DNA of 64,000 bases from Streptomyces cyaneogriseus subsp. noncyanogenus (GCF_000931445.1 NZ_CP010849.1:6076001-6140000); one strand, 5' to 3'; positions 43,928 through 53,052 are shown, counted from the stretch's first letter. The notes: generated by a model from the letters alone, not told the origin. Numbers and translations are program-made.

Positions 43928-45301
43928 TTATTGCGTGATGCGGCTCAGGACCCCGCTCACGTTCAATACCTCGTGACATCCCCGGGCCTGGCGGCCATTG
44001 GCCGGTGTGCCCGGCTTCTCGCAGGTCACTTCGATGGTCACCGTGTCGTTCTCGGGGATCTTGATGGGGGTCACCCAGTGGTAGTCCTGGTTGCGGAAGG
44101 TCTCCAGCGCGATGGTGGTGATCTTCCGGTCCCCGAAGCTGATGGTCAGCACCCCCTCGTCGCCCTGGAAGTTGGCGACGACGATGTCCGTCACCTGGAA
44201 GACGCTGTCCCTGGGCACCTGGTAGGTGCCGGTCTCGGTCCGTCCGGTGGACGTCTCCAGGTCGATGGTGGCCGAACTCTGCTGGCCGGCGCCGATGGCG
44301 CCGCCCGCCCCCTCGGCGGAACCGCCCGGTCCGGTCGCCGTGCCGCCCGCGCCCGGCCCGGCCCCCGTGCCGGCGCCCGCGCCGGTCTCCTGCCCGCCGG
44401 CCCCGGTGCCGGCCCCACCGCCGCGCCCGGCGTCCGGAGTCTGCCCGGCCTCACCCCCGGCCGGTGTGGGCCGGGGCTGGACGGCCTCGGTGGCGGCCTC
44501 CTCGGCGGCGCTGCGCACGGCGGGACGCACCAGGGTGAACCAGGCGAGCAGCAGCGCGATCAGCGCGGCGAGCACGATGAGCAGCCACCGCGGGAAGACC
44601 GGGATCTGGACGAACTCCGCGTCCAGCGGGGGCCGGACGGCCGTCGGGTCCTGCGGCGTCTCCGCCTCGTCGTCGGTCCGCTCGGCGACGTCCACGGTGA
44701 AGGGCCACACCGCCGGGGCGCCGAACCACACCGGCGCGCCCCGGCGGACGCGCAGGCCGATCTCCGCCGTTTCCCCCGGCTCGAGCCCCCGATCCGCCGG
44801 GGTGAAGGCGAACCCGAGTTCGTCACCGGCCTGGCCGGGGGTGAAGCCCACCCGTACCGGCGTGTTCCCCTGGTTGCGGACGGCCAGCCGGTAGCGGCCG
44901 CGAAGCCAGCCGCGCCGTCGGCGGGGGGCCAGCTCGGTGTGCAGTTCGTGGAACGCCTCGATGGTCACGGTCGTTTCGAGGACGCGTACGGACTCGGGGT
45001 GCTCCGCCGGGAGGACACGTACCCCGAGGGCCACCTCGCCGGCCCGGATCTCCGGCGACCGGGGCGGTTGCAGACGGATCGTCACCGTCTCGGAGGTGCC
45101 CGGATACAGGGAGACCCGCGCGGGTTCCACGGTGGCCCAGGAAGCGCAGTCGCCGACGACCTCCAGGGAGTACGCCTCGACGATGTCGCTGTCGTTGCGG
45201 ACCGTCACCGTGGTCATGGCCGTCTCGCCGGGCACCACCGTGACGGCCGGGATGTCGAGGCCGGGCGCACCGGCGCCGGAAGAGGGTGCAGAAGGCGTCA
45301 C
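43928..45301 (-). CDS. CIS-associated membrane protein with Ig-like domains
   Basis: A 457-residue protein with one transmembrane helix. Residues 1-225 hold two immunoglobulin-like beta-sandwiches (COG1470-like; VTVVPGETAMTTVTVRNDSD, RLAVRNQGNTPVRVGFTPGQ); the helix WLLIVLAALIALLLAWFTLV is at about 238-258; a Gly/Ala/Pro/Thr linker of roughly 110 residues follows; the C-terminal 110 residues are beta-rich with two Cys (VTCEKPG, RGCHEV). There is no N-terminal signal, so one domain is cytoplasmic. It is divergent from the LuxR regulator of the CIS cluster. Its layout recalls CisA, a membrane protein linked to CIS-mediated cell death in S. coelicolor, but I cannot confirm homology. Start: GTG 45301, six bases after TACCGT, likely leaderless. 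Confidence 0.7.
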   Translation of the reverse strand: MTPSAPSSGAGAPGLDIPAVTVVPGETAMTTVTVRNDSDIVEAYSLEVVGDCASWATVEPARVSLYPGTSETVTIRLQPPRSPEIRAGEVALGVRVLPAEHPESVRVLETTVTIEAFHELHTELAPRRRRGWLRGRYRLAVRNQGNTPVRVGFTPGQAGDELGFAFTPADRGLEPGETAEIGLRVRRGAPVWFGAPAVWPFTVDVAERTDDEAETPQDPTAVRPPLDAEFVQIPVFPRWLLIVLAALIALLLAWFTLVRPAVRSAAEEAATEAVQPRPTPAGGEAGQTPDAGRGGGAGTGAGGQETGAGAGTGAGPGAGGTATGPGGSAEGAGGAIGAGQQSSATIDLETSTGRTETGTYQVPRDSVFQVTDIVVANFQGDEGVLTISFGDRKITTIALETFRNQDYHWVTPIKIPENDTVTIEVTCEKPGTPANGRQARGCHEVLNVSGVLSRITQ

Positions 45302-45355
45302 ACCGTCACGGTAGGGCCGTACCTCGGGGCTCAACGAGGAGCGCGAGGGCAACAT

Positions 45356-45394
45356 CCGGGCAGTCGAGATGCCCGGGAAGTCATGTCCGACTTC
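45356..45394. promoter_or_regulatory. Two adjacent inverted repeats in the divergent CIS control region
   Basis: CCGGGCA-N7-TGCCCGG (45356-45376) is followed at once by GAAGTC-N6-GACTTC (45377-45394). Their centres are about 20 bases apart, on the same DNA face, between the membrane-protein gene and the LuxR gene. Likely regulator sites. Confidence 0.5.
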
Positions 45395-45410
45395 ATGGCG
45401 GGCCGGAGGG

Positions 45411-45465
45411 GGTGACGGCGCGCACCGCCCCGCGCGTGCCGCGCGCGGGCGGGTGTGCCGTCACC
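45411..45465 (+). promoter_or_regulatory. Long stem-loop upstream of the LuxR gene
   Basis: GGTGACGGC (45411-45419) pairs with GCCGTCACC (45457-45465); pairing continues inward with two G-T pairs and a bulged A through CCGCCC/GGGCGG to a GCGCG/CGCGC tip. It ends 39 bases before the ATG at 45505 and would be an extremely stable leader structure if transcribed. Confidence 0.6.
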
Positions 45466-45504
45466 GTCACCGGCCCTGGAGATCACGAGACAGGTAACCC
45501 CCCC

Positions 45505-46227
45505 ATGACCGCTCCAGAAGAACCGAACCGGGTCGTGTCCGCCGACCCCTCCCCGATGCCCACCCAGGCCCGCACCACGCGCTGGACGCCCCGCAACGGC
45601 CGTCCGGACCGGGTGACCGTGGCCGTCCGAGCCGCCGACGAGATACTGCGCGTGGGCGTGGTCCAGCAGTTGCGTCCGTGTCCGGAGGTGGAACTGCTCG
45701 ACGGCGCCGACGCGGAGCGGGCCCAGGCGACGCTGGTGGTGGTCGACAGCGTCGACGACGACGTGGCGGCCCTGCTGCACCGGCTGCGGCGCAACACCGC
45801 CACCCGTACGGGGCTCGTGGTGGGCTCCCTCGGGTCCGGCTCGCTGCAACGCGTCCTCGAGTGCGGCGTGGCGGCGGTGCTGCGGCGCGGCGAGGCCGAC
45901 CAGGACCGGCTGCTGCACCTGGTCCTGGCGATGGCCAACGGCGAGGGGGTGCTGCCCGGCGACCTGCTCGGCAAGCTGCTCACCCACGTGGGCAGCCTGC
46001 AGCGCTCCACGCCCGACACCCGGGGGCTGTCACTGTCCACGCTGACCACCCGCGAGGCGGAGATGCTGCGCCTGGTGTCGGAGGGCCTGGACACCGCGGA
46101 GATCGCCCGCAAGACCTCGTACTCCGAACGGACCGTCAAGAACGTGCTGCACGAGATCATCACGCGGCTCAATCTGCGCAACCGGGCCCACGCGGTCGGT
46201 TACGCGCTGCGCAACGACCTGATCTGA
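45505..46227 (+). CDS. LuxR-family regulator of the CIS cluster
   Basis: A 240-residue regulator with a C-terminal LuxR helix-turn-helix (LTTREAEMLRLVSEGLDTAEIA ... SERTVKNVLHEIITRL). The N-terminal part (about 40-150) has a receiver-like alternation of strands and helices, but at the phosphorylation site it reads ATLVVVDSVDDDVAALL, and the usual Lys region is RRGEAD, so it is probably a phosphorylation-independent pseudo-receiver. LuxR-type genes stand at the head of Streptomyces CIS loci and are the likely activators. ATG 45505; the ribosome-binding site is weak and lies downstream of a long stem-loop. Confidence 0.83.
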   Translation: MTAPEEPNRVVSADPSPMPTQARTTRWTPRNGRPDRVTVAVRAADEILRVGVVQQLRPCPEVELLDGADAERAQATLVVVDSVDDDVAALLHRLRRNTATRTGLVVGSLGSGSLQRVLECGVAAVLRRGEADQDRLLHLVLAMANGEGVLPGDLLGKLLTHVGSLQRSTPDTRGLSLSTLTTREAEMLRLVSEGLDTAEIARKTSYSERTVKNVLHEIITRLNLRNRAHAVGYALRNDLI

Positions 46228-46528
46228 CACGGCGCGATCCACCGGTCCGGGCGACCGCGTACGCCGTGAAGGGCGGCCGTGTACGCCGTGAGGGCGGGAC
46301 GGCCGCGTACGTCGTCGGAGGACGGCCGGCGCCGGGCAACCCCCCCGGCGGCCGGCCGTTCGGCGCCCGGCGCGGGGCCGCGCGGGCCGACCGGGGACCC
46401 GGTGCTGCCCGAACGCGCACCCGACGCTTCCCCCAGGTACGGCCCCGCGGCCCTCCCGCCCCGCGCGCGGACGGTGCAGGGTGGCGGGGGCAGGTCTCGA
46501 AACGCCGCACCACACTGCGAGGGGAACC
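46228..46528 (+). promoter_or_regulatory. Intergenic region with three iterated repeats and a hairpin
   Basis: No gene is seen. Three imperfect copies of a CCGYGTACGYCGT unit lie at 46255, 46277 and 46303 (spacings 22 and 26). Downstream, GCGCCGGGC (46329-46337) pairs with GCCCGGCGC (46365-46373). These may be an iterated activator site and a terminator or attenuator before the secreted propeller gene. Confidence 0.4.
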
Positions 46529-49500
46529 GTGATCGGAACCGCTGCCCCCGGCGGGCGGCACCGCCTGGGAAGACTGGGCACGTCGCTGCTGCTGCTGGTC
46601 CCGCTGCTCGGGGTGACGGCGGCCTCCGGCCGCGGCGATGCCGAGCCCGGGCCGTCGGCCGCCGATGCCGCGCAGACCCGTATCGCCTACGCGGGAACCC
46701 GGCACCGCAGCCTCGGGCAGGTGGAGAAGAGCACCTCCAGCAAGCCGCTGTTCGGCAAGGGCCCGGCCCACTACGACGTCCAGCCGTCCGCCCTCGGCGA
46801 CATGCTGGTCTTCACCAGCCGCCGCGACGAGAGGAAGCCGCAGGTCTATCTGCGGTCCGCCGACGGAACGGTCCGCCGGCTCACCGAGGGCCGGGACGCG
46901 GCGCACCCCCGGCTGACACCGGACGGCGAGGCCGTGGTGTTCGACTCGGCCGAGCCGGGCGGCGCCGGCGGCCGCACCCAGCGCGACCTGTGGATGGTGG
47001 ACATCGACGGCCCCGTCGGCACCGGCCTGACCCGGCTCACCAAGAGCCCCGCGAACGAGGAGAGCCCGACGGTCTCGCCCGACGGGGAGCGGCTGGCCTA
47101 CTCCGGTGACGCCGACCCGCTGGCCGGGGCGCAGATCTACGTACGGCAGCTGGACGGCGGCACCGCCCCCATTGCCACCCGCATCACCGGTCCCGCGGGC
47201 GGCACGGCCACCCAGCCCGTGTGGAACCCGGTCGGCGACTCCGACCACGCGAACCTGATCGCGTACACCGCCACCACCGAGGCGGAGGGACCGCGGCTGC
47301 GGGTGACGGACGGGAGCACCGACCGGCCGCTGCTCGCGGGCGAGCAGGCGCAGTGGCGCACCCACGGGGCAGCCTGGCTGCCCGACGGGGACCAGGTGCT
47401 CTTCCTGAGCCCCAACCGCACCTGCGAGTGCGAGGGCGACTGGGACCATGTGTTCCGGGTGCCGGCGCACTCGGAACAGACACCCTCGCTGGTGCTCAGC
47501 GAGGACCGGGAGGTCCTGTCGCCCACCTGGCTCGGCGCGCTCGACGGCGGCGGCGCGGTGGTGGAGCGCACCTCGGCGTCGGGGCCGCGCGTGGTGACCC
47601 TCCAGGACATCCGCAGTGACGGGGCCGACCCCCGGGACCTGGGGAAGACGATCCTCAGGGAGGACCCGGCGGCCGACACCAACACCGACGCCACCAAGGA
47701 CCCGCTGTTCCGGCCCGCCGACGGTTACGACCCGTGGACCGAGCGGCAGACCTACACCCCCGACGGACGCCGGATCGTGGTGACCCGCTTCGAGGACACG
47801 CCCGACGGGCGGATCCAGCGGATCTGGATCGTGGACGCCGACGGCTCCCACGGCGCGGCGCTGCGGCTGGCGGGACGCGGGCCGAAGGACTGGGACACCG
47901 ACCCGACGTTCTCCCCGGACGGCAGGTACCTGGCCTTCACCCGGACGTCGCCGGGCGGCGTCGGCGGGCCCAGCCGCATCTTCATCGCGGACGCGGCGAG
48001 CGGCGAGATCCGCGGCAAGATCACCCCGCCGGACGGGCAGCTCGACGGCGGCGACGCCCAGCCCACCTGGTCCTCCGACGGCACCACCCTGGCCTTCACC
48101 CGCAACCATGTGATCAACGGAAAGGGCGGCAACAAGCACATCTGGACCGTGCGCGTGGACGACCTGAGCGCGCAGGACGACCTGAGCGCCGACGTCTGTC
48201 CGCGCGCCTGCGAGGTCATCGACGACAGCCCGGCCTTCTCCCCGGACGGGCGCAGCATCGCCTTCAACCGCAAGAGCGGCGGCGGCCGGATCGACGAACG
48301 CAACGGCCTCCTCGTGACGACCCCCGAGGGCGAAGACTGCCGGGTCCTGCTGCCCGACGCCGCCCGCGGCCGGGCCGGCGCCTGCCACCGGGAGCTGCCG
48401 GACGTCTCGGCCACCGGCCCGCACCAGCCCCGCGACGCCGCCTGGACCGCCGACGGCAACGGCATGGTCCTCAGCTTCCGTACCGGCCGCGCCGTCAACA
48501 ACCCCGAGAAACTGCACCTGCTGGACATCGCGTCCGGCGACCTCACCCCGCTCACCCTGGATCTGCCGGGCCGGCAGAAGGAACCCGCCGTACAGCAGTC
48601 CGTGGACCTCGCGGTCGGCGCGCCCGCCACCGTGCCCCCTGTCACCGTCGGCTCCTCGGCCACCGTCCGCGTCGACGTGGTGAACAACGGCCCCGCCGCC
48701 TCGCCCGGTACCCGGCTCACCGTCACTCCGCCCTCCGGCGTGCAGGTCACGGGCATGACCCGGCCCGGCGGCACCTGCGGCACCACCCCCCTCCAGTGCG
48801 ATGTCGGGGTGGTGCCGCCCGGCGCCACCGTGCATGTGGACGTCGTCGTGACCGGGCTCACCGCCGGTGACGCCCCGCTCGACTGGTCGGTCACCGGGAC
48901 CGTCCTGGACCCGCGACCGGGCGACAACGCCGGCCGGACCGTGGTCCCGGTGCGCGAGGCCACGCCACCGCCGACCTCCGAACCCCCGACGCCGACGCCA
49001 CCAGCGACGTCCGCGCCCCCGGTCTCCAGGCCCCCGACCTCGGCGCCCCCCGCCCCCGCGCCACCGTCCCCCACGCCGCCCCCCGCGGCCCCGGACCAGC
49101 CCGAGGCGGGCCCCGGCGTGCGGATCACCGCCCAGCCGAACCCCGGCTACGTCGGCGGACGCGTCGTGGTGACGTACACCGTCGGCAACGGACGCAACGC
49201 GCTGGCGACCGGGCTGCGGCTGCGCGTCGGCCTGCCCGCGGGCATCCCGGCCGACGCGCTGCCGCCGGGCTGCGACAGCTCCCGGGTGTGCGCGCTGCCG
49301 GACCTGGAGCCCGGTCAGAGCACCGTCGTCCGGGTCGTCCTGCGCCCCCGCAAGGCGATGACCGGTCAGGTCACCGCGGACCTCACCACCAGCGGCACCG
49401 ACGCCGACCGCCGCGACAACACCGCCCGGCAGCGGCTGCGCATCCTCCAGCCGCGCATCGTCGCGGTCCCGGAGATCGGCAAGCCCGGCTTCGTCACCTC

Positions 49501-49750
49501 CGTGCGCGGCGAGGACTTCCCGCCCGGGGTGCCGGTGCGGTTCGCCTGGAAGCCGGGGATCACCGCGGCGGCGGCGCCCACCCGGCCGAAGGCGGACGGC
49601 ACCTTCATCGGCCAGTTGCTCATCCTCGCCAAGGACCAGACCGGACCGCGCACCATCACCGCGCGCGGACCCGGGTTCTCACCGGTGAAGACCGACTTCC
49701 TGGTGGTCAGCGGCACCGTGCAGCCGCCCGACGAGGTGACCCGCCGGTGA
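46529..49750 (+). CDS. Exported TolB-like propeller protein with DUF11 domains
   Basis: A 1073-residue protein in the CIS cluster. Residues 1-35 look like a signal peptide or anchor (RLGRLGTSLLLLVPLLGVTAASG). About 40-690 carry WD40/PD40 (TolB-like) blades, repeatedly showing [FY]SPDG[RK] and P-x-[WF]-[ST] (for example FSPDGRYLAFTRTS, FSPDGRSIAFNRK). Then a DUF11-like Ig domain (VRVDVVNNGPAASPG), a Pro/Thr/Ser linker of about 50 residues, a second such domain (VTYTVGNGRNALATGL) and a TIG-like end. The function is unknown; it may display an outer face for the CIS or bind wall components. GTG 46529 follows GAGGGG; the stop overlaps the cap gene (GTGA), so the two are coupled. Confidence 0.72.
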   Translation: MIGTAAPGGRHRLGRLGTSLLLLVPLLGVTAASGRGDAEPGPSAADAAQTRIAYAGTRHRSLGQVEKSTSSKPLFGKGPAHYDVQPSALGDMLVFTSRRDERKPQVYLRSADGTVRRLTEGRDAAHPRLTPDGEAVVFDSAEPGGAGGRTQRDLWMVDIDGPVGTGLTRLTKSPANEESPTVSPDGERLAYSGDADPLAGAQIYVRQLDGGTAPIATRITGPAGGTATQPVWNPVGDSDHANLIAYTATTEAEGPRLRVTDGSTDRPLLAGEQAQWRTHGAAWLPDGDQVLFLSPNRTCECEGDWDHVFRVPAHSEQTPSLVLSEDREVLSPTWLGALDGGGAVVERTSASGPRVVTLQDIRSDGADPRDLGKTILREDPAADTNTDATKDPLFRPADGYDPWTERQTYTPDGRRIVVTRFEDTPDGRIQRIWIVDADGSHGAALRLAGRGPKDWDTDPTFSPDGRYLAFTRTSPGGVGGPSRIFIADAASGEIRGKITPPDGQLDGGDAQPTWSSDGTTLAFTRNHVINGKGGNKHIWTVRVDDLSAQDDLSADVCPRACEVIDDSPAFSPDGRSIAFNRKSGGGRIDERNGLLVTTPEGEDCRVLLPDAARGRAGACHRELPDVSATGPHQPRDAAWTADGNGMVLSFRTGRAVNNPEKLHLLDIASGDLTPLTLDLPGRQKEPAVQQSVDLAVGAPATVPPVTVGSSATVRVDVVNNGPAASPGTRLTVTPPSGVQVTGMTRPGGTCGTTPLQCDVGVVPPGATVHVDVVVTGLTAGDAPLDWSVTGTVLDPRPGDNAGRTVVPVREATPPPTSEPPTPTPPATSAPPVSRPPTSAPPAPAPPSPTPPPAAPDQPEAGPGVRITAQPNPGYVGGRVVVTYTVGNGRNALATGLRLRVGLPAGIPADALPPGCDSSRVCALPDLEPGQSTVVRVVLRPRKAMTGQVTADLTTSGTDADRRDNTARQRLRILQPRIVAVPEIGKPGFVTSVRGEDFPPGVPVRFAWKPGITAAAAPTRPKADGTFIGQLLILAKDQTGPRTITARGPGFSPVKTDFLVVSGTVQPPDEVTRR

Positions 49751-50481
49751 TCCACGAGGTCGACGAAGGGCTGCGGCGCCTGCTCGCCGAGTCCGGTCTG
49801 GAGGCGTCCGGCGTCGAGGTGGTCTTCGACGCCCCCACCCGGGACTGGTCGGCGCGCCGCAACGCCCCCACGGTCTGCGCCTTCCTGTACGACATCCGGG
49901 AGGACACCGCGCGGCGCGGCAGCGGCCATGAGGAGGTCCACGACGCGGACGGCTTCGTCGTGGCGCGGCGCACCCCGCCGCGCTGGTACGAACTGACCTA
50001 TCTGGTCACGGCCTGGGCCGGGCGCCCGCAGGACGAACACCGGCTGCTCTCCCAGGTGCTCGCCTGTCTCGCGGCCACCGACAGGCTGCCCCCGCGGATG
50101 CTCACGGGCTCGCTCGCCGACCTCGGCCTGACGGTGGCGCTGGACACCGCCCAGACCGGAGCCGACGGCCCCGCCGCCGCCGACGTGTGGTCGGCACTCG
50201 GCGGCGAGCTGAAGGCGTCGCTGGGCGTCCGGGTGCGGGCGCCGCTCGCCGGGGCGACCGTCCCCGTCGGGCCGCCGGTCACCGAAGGGCTGCTCGTACG
50301 GTCCGCCGCCGGCGCGGACGAAAGGCGCACCGCCGTCGCCGACGAGGGCGCGGAAGCCCCGGCGGGGCGCCGGCTGCGCTACCGGGAGAGCCGCGAGGCG
50401 GGCACGGAGGGTTTCGCGGGCCCGCGTGACCGGCCGTCCGCGCCCGCCCGGCGCCGCCGCAGAGGGGACCGCCAGCCGTGA
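49747..50481 (+). CDS. cis16: CIS tube cap/terminator protein (DUF4255, Afp16/Pvc16-like)
   Basis: A 244-residue DUF4255 protein. In Afp and PVC particles this family (Afp16) caps the inner tube and sets its final length together with the tape measure. Seen: the start VIHEVDEGLRRLLAESG, the strand VEVVFDAPTRDW, then PTVCAFLYDIREDTARR and RWYELTYLVTAWAGRPQDEHRLLSQVL, all family hallmarks. The C-terminal 70 residues are a charged Arg/Ala/Pro tail. It overlaps both neighbours by four bases, joining the secreted propeller gene to the ATPase gene. Confidence 0.85.
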   Translation: MIHEVDEGLRRLLAESGLEASGVEVVFDAPTRDWSARRNAPTVCAFLYDIREDTARRGSGHEEVHDADGFVVARRTPPRWYELTYLVTAWAGRPQDEHRLLSQVLACLAATDRLPPRMLTGSLADLGLTVALDTAQTGADGPAAADVWSALGGELKASLGVRVRAPLAGATVPVGPPVTEGLLVRSAAGADERRTAVADEGAEAPAGRRLRYRESREAGTEGFAGPRDRPSAPARRRRRGDRQP

Positions 50482-52682
50482 CCCGGACCGCCGGGCGCGC
50501 CGCGCCCCGGACCGCCGGACCCGCCGCGTCCCCCCGGCCCCCCGGCGGCTCCCGCGCCGACGCCCCCGCCCCGGAGGCGGACCACCTGTGGACGCGGCTG
50601 CGCGCCGTCGAGGAACGGGTGCGGCGGGCGGTGGCGGCCCGGCGCGCCGCCGACCCCGATCCCGACGACCCCTACCGCGGCCAGTACCTCACCCCCGAGG
50701 CGGCGGCCCGCATCCTGGCCGAACCGGGCGGCCTCGACGTACGCGACGGACTCGGCGGGCTCGGCGTACCGGAGCCCCGGCCGTGGCGCCCGCCGGACGA
50801 CTCCCTGCTCGGCGCTCTCGCCCTGCGGTTCGGACTCTCCCCGCTCGACCTGGACCTGCTCCTGGTCGCGGTGGCGCCCGACCTGGACGCCCGCTTCGAG
50901 CGGCTGTACGGCTACCTCAACGACGATCTCACCCGCCGCCGGCCCACGGTCGGGCTCGCCCTGGAACTGTGCGGACTGGCCGGGGCGTCACCCGCCCGCT
51001 TCCGGCTCGCCCCCCGAGCGCCCCTGGTCGCCGGCGGCCTGCTGGAGGTCACCGAGCCGGAACGGCCGCCGCTCTCGCGCGTCCTGGCGGTCCCCGACCG
51101 GGTCGTCGGTCACCTCCTGGGAAGTGACCTGCCCGACGCCCGGCTCCACGGGGTGCTCGGCGAGGCCCACGAGGACCCGACGGCCGCGCCCGCCGAAGTG
51201 GCCCGGACCGCGACCGCGCTCGGCACCGGCTCCGGCCTCGTCCATCTGCGCGGCCGGGGCGGCGACGCCGCGGGCCTGGCCACCGCGGCCCTGCGCGCGG
51301 CCGGGCTGCGTCCGCTGGCCCTGGACGCGCTCGCGCTCGCCCGCCGCCTCGGCGACCTGCCCGAACTGGCCCGGGTGACCGCGCTCGAAGCGCGCCTGTC
51401 CGGCGCCGGGGTCGTGCTCGGCCCCGTGGAGGCGCTGCCCGCGGAACCCGCCGAACGGGCCCGCGCGCTGAGCACCCTGTGCGCGGCACTGCGCGGCATC
51501 CCGCTGCTGACCCACGGCGGCGGGGGCTGGGACCCGGCGTGGTCGGACGACGCGCCCGTCGTCCTGACCGTGGCCGCGCCCTCCCTGGAGCGGCAGGCCG
51601 AGCGCTGGCGGTACGCCCTGCGCGCGGCCCGCGGCGCCGGCCGCCCGGCCGGTGACGGCTCGCCCGCCGGTGCGGATCTCCCGGCCGGGGACGCCGAGGA
51701 ACTCGCCCGGGCGGTCGCCGCGCACCGGCTGGACGCGCGGCAACTGCGCCGCGCCGCCGACGCGGCCGTCCGCACGGCCGCCGTCGCGGGGCGCCCGGTC
51801 GGCCCCGACGAGGTGCGGGCCGCCGTGCGCGCCCAGAACGGCGCCGGACTCGACCGGCTCGCCCGCCGGGTGGAGCCCGCGGTCGGCTGGGACGACCTGG
51901 TGCTCCCGCCCGCCACCCACCGGCGGCTGCGTGAACTGGCGCTGCGCGCCCGCCACCGCGAGCAGGTGCTCGGCCGGTGGGGCATGCGGCCCGGCGGCGG
52001 CCGGGGACGGGGCGTGATCGCCCTGTTCGCGGGCGAGTCGGGCACCGGCAAGACCATGTCCGCCGAGGTCGTCGCGGCCGACCTGGGCATGGACCTGTAC
52101 GTGGTGGACCTGTCCACGGTCGTCGACAAGTACGTCGGGGAGACCGAGAAGAACCTGGAACGGATCTTCACCGAGGCGTCCGCGGTCAACGCGGTGCTGC
52201 TCTTCGACGAGGCCGACGCGATCTTCGGCAAGCGGTCCGAGGTGCGGGACGCGCGTGACCGGCACGCCAACGTCGAGTCGGCCTACCTGCTGCAGCGCAT
52301 GGAGTCGTTCGACGGGATCGCGGTGCTCACCACCAACCTGCGGGCCAACCTGGACGAGGCGTTCACCCGTCGCCTCGACGTGGTCGCGGACTTCCCGGTC
52401 CCCGACCGCGAGCAGCGGCTCGCCCTGTGGGAGCGCTGCCTGGGCGACCGGATGCCCCGGGCCGGCGACCTGGACCTGGACTTCTGCGCCGACCGCTTCG
52501 AACTGGCCGGCGGTTCGATCCGGGCCTGCGCGGTGACCGCGGCCTACCTCGCGGCCGAGTCCGGCGGCCCGCTGACCATGCGGCAACTGGTGACGGCGGT
52601 GGCGCAGGAGTACCGCAAGCTCGGACGGCTCGTCCTGGGCAGCGAGTTCGGACGGTACCTGGCGGACGTCGCCGACGCCTGA
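50478..52682 (+). CDS. cis15: CIS AAA+ ATPase (Afp15-like)
   Basis: A 734-residue AAA+ ATPase. Walker A GESGTGKT is near residue 518, Walker B VLLFDEADAIFG near 573, and the sensor/arginine-finger region is ATTNLRANLDEAFTRRLD-like (VLTTNLRANLDEAF, RRLDVVADFPVP). The long N-terminal half (about 40-480) has the winged-helix and degenerate ATPase character of eCIS ATPases and begins with a Pro-rich stretch. It is essential for assembly in other eCIS, probably remodelling assembly intermediates. GTG start overlapping the cap gene. A small hairpin follows at 52683-52700. Confidence 0.9.
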   Translation: MTRTAGRAAPRTAGPAASPRPPGGSRADAPAPEADHLWTRLRAVEERVRRAVAARRAADPDPDDPYRGQYLTPEAAARILAEPGGLDVRDGLGGLGVPEPRPWRPPDDSLLGALALRFGLSPLDLDLLLVAVAPDLDARFERLYGYLNDDLTRRRPTVGLALELCGLAGASPARFRLAPRAPLVAGGLLEVTEPERPPLSRVLAVPDRVVGHLLGSDLPDARLHGVLGEAHEDPTAAPAEVARTATALGTGSGLVHLRGRGGDAAGLATAALRAAGLRPLALDALALARRLGDLPELARVTALEARLSGAGVVLGPVEALPAEPAERARALSTLCAALRGIPLLTHGGGGWDPAWSDDAPVVLTVAAPSLERQAERWRYALRAARGAGRPAGDGSPAGADLPAGDAEELARAVAAHRLDARQLRRAADAAVRTAAVAGRPVGPDEVRAAVRAQNGAGLDRLARRVEPAVGWDDLVLPPATHRRLRELALRARHREQVLGRWGMRPGGGRGRGVIALFAGESGTGKTMSAEVVAADLGMDLYVVDLSTVVDKYVGETEKNLERIFTEASAVNAVLLFDEADAIFGKRSEVRDARDRHANVESAYLLQRMESFDGIAVLTTNLRANLDEAFTRRLDVVADFPVPDREQRLALWERCLGDRMPRAGDLDLDFCADRFELAGGSIRACAVTAAYLAAESGGPLTMRQLVTAVAQEYRKLGRLVLGSEFGRYLADVADA

Positions 52683-53052
52683 GGGGCCGGCCGGGGCCCC
52701 GGTGCGGGCCTCCGGTCCGGGCCCCCGCGCCCCGCCGGCTGCCCCGACGGTGTCCGGCCCGGCCGGGTCCGCCGGTGCGGTGCCGTCCGGGCCGCCGCCC
52801 GCCCGCACCCGCCGCCCGGCCGCCTCCGCCCGTGCCCGAGCGGTCCCGGCCCCCGGGGAACGGACAGCGGAAGGGCGGGAACAGGGGGCCTGGCGCGGGC
52901 GGGGGCGGCGTCCGGACGGCCAGTGCGAGGGGGCCGGAAAGGCAGCCGTCTTGCCCCCGGCCAGGTCCATACGTCCCTGTCGCGCCCCGGGACGCGCCGC
53001 GCAGACTCGGCCCGGACACAGGTGACACGCAAGGACGCTAAGGAGCGCGAGC
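52683..53052 (+). other. Gap before the structural CIS operon
   Basis: No gene is supported; the frames are Pro/Ala/Arg-rich artefacts. GGGGCC/GGCCCC (52683-52700) could form a hairpin after the ATPase gene. The structural-gene promoter is expected here, since a 370-base gap is unusual in this cluster, but I see no clear -35/-10 pair. Confidence 0.4.

Noticed and set aside
52702..53025. 107-residue frame between ATPase and sheath genes
   Set aside because: Pro/Ala/Gly artefact lacking a ribosome-binding site; region more likely regulatory.
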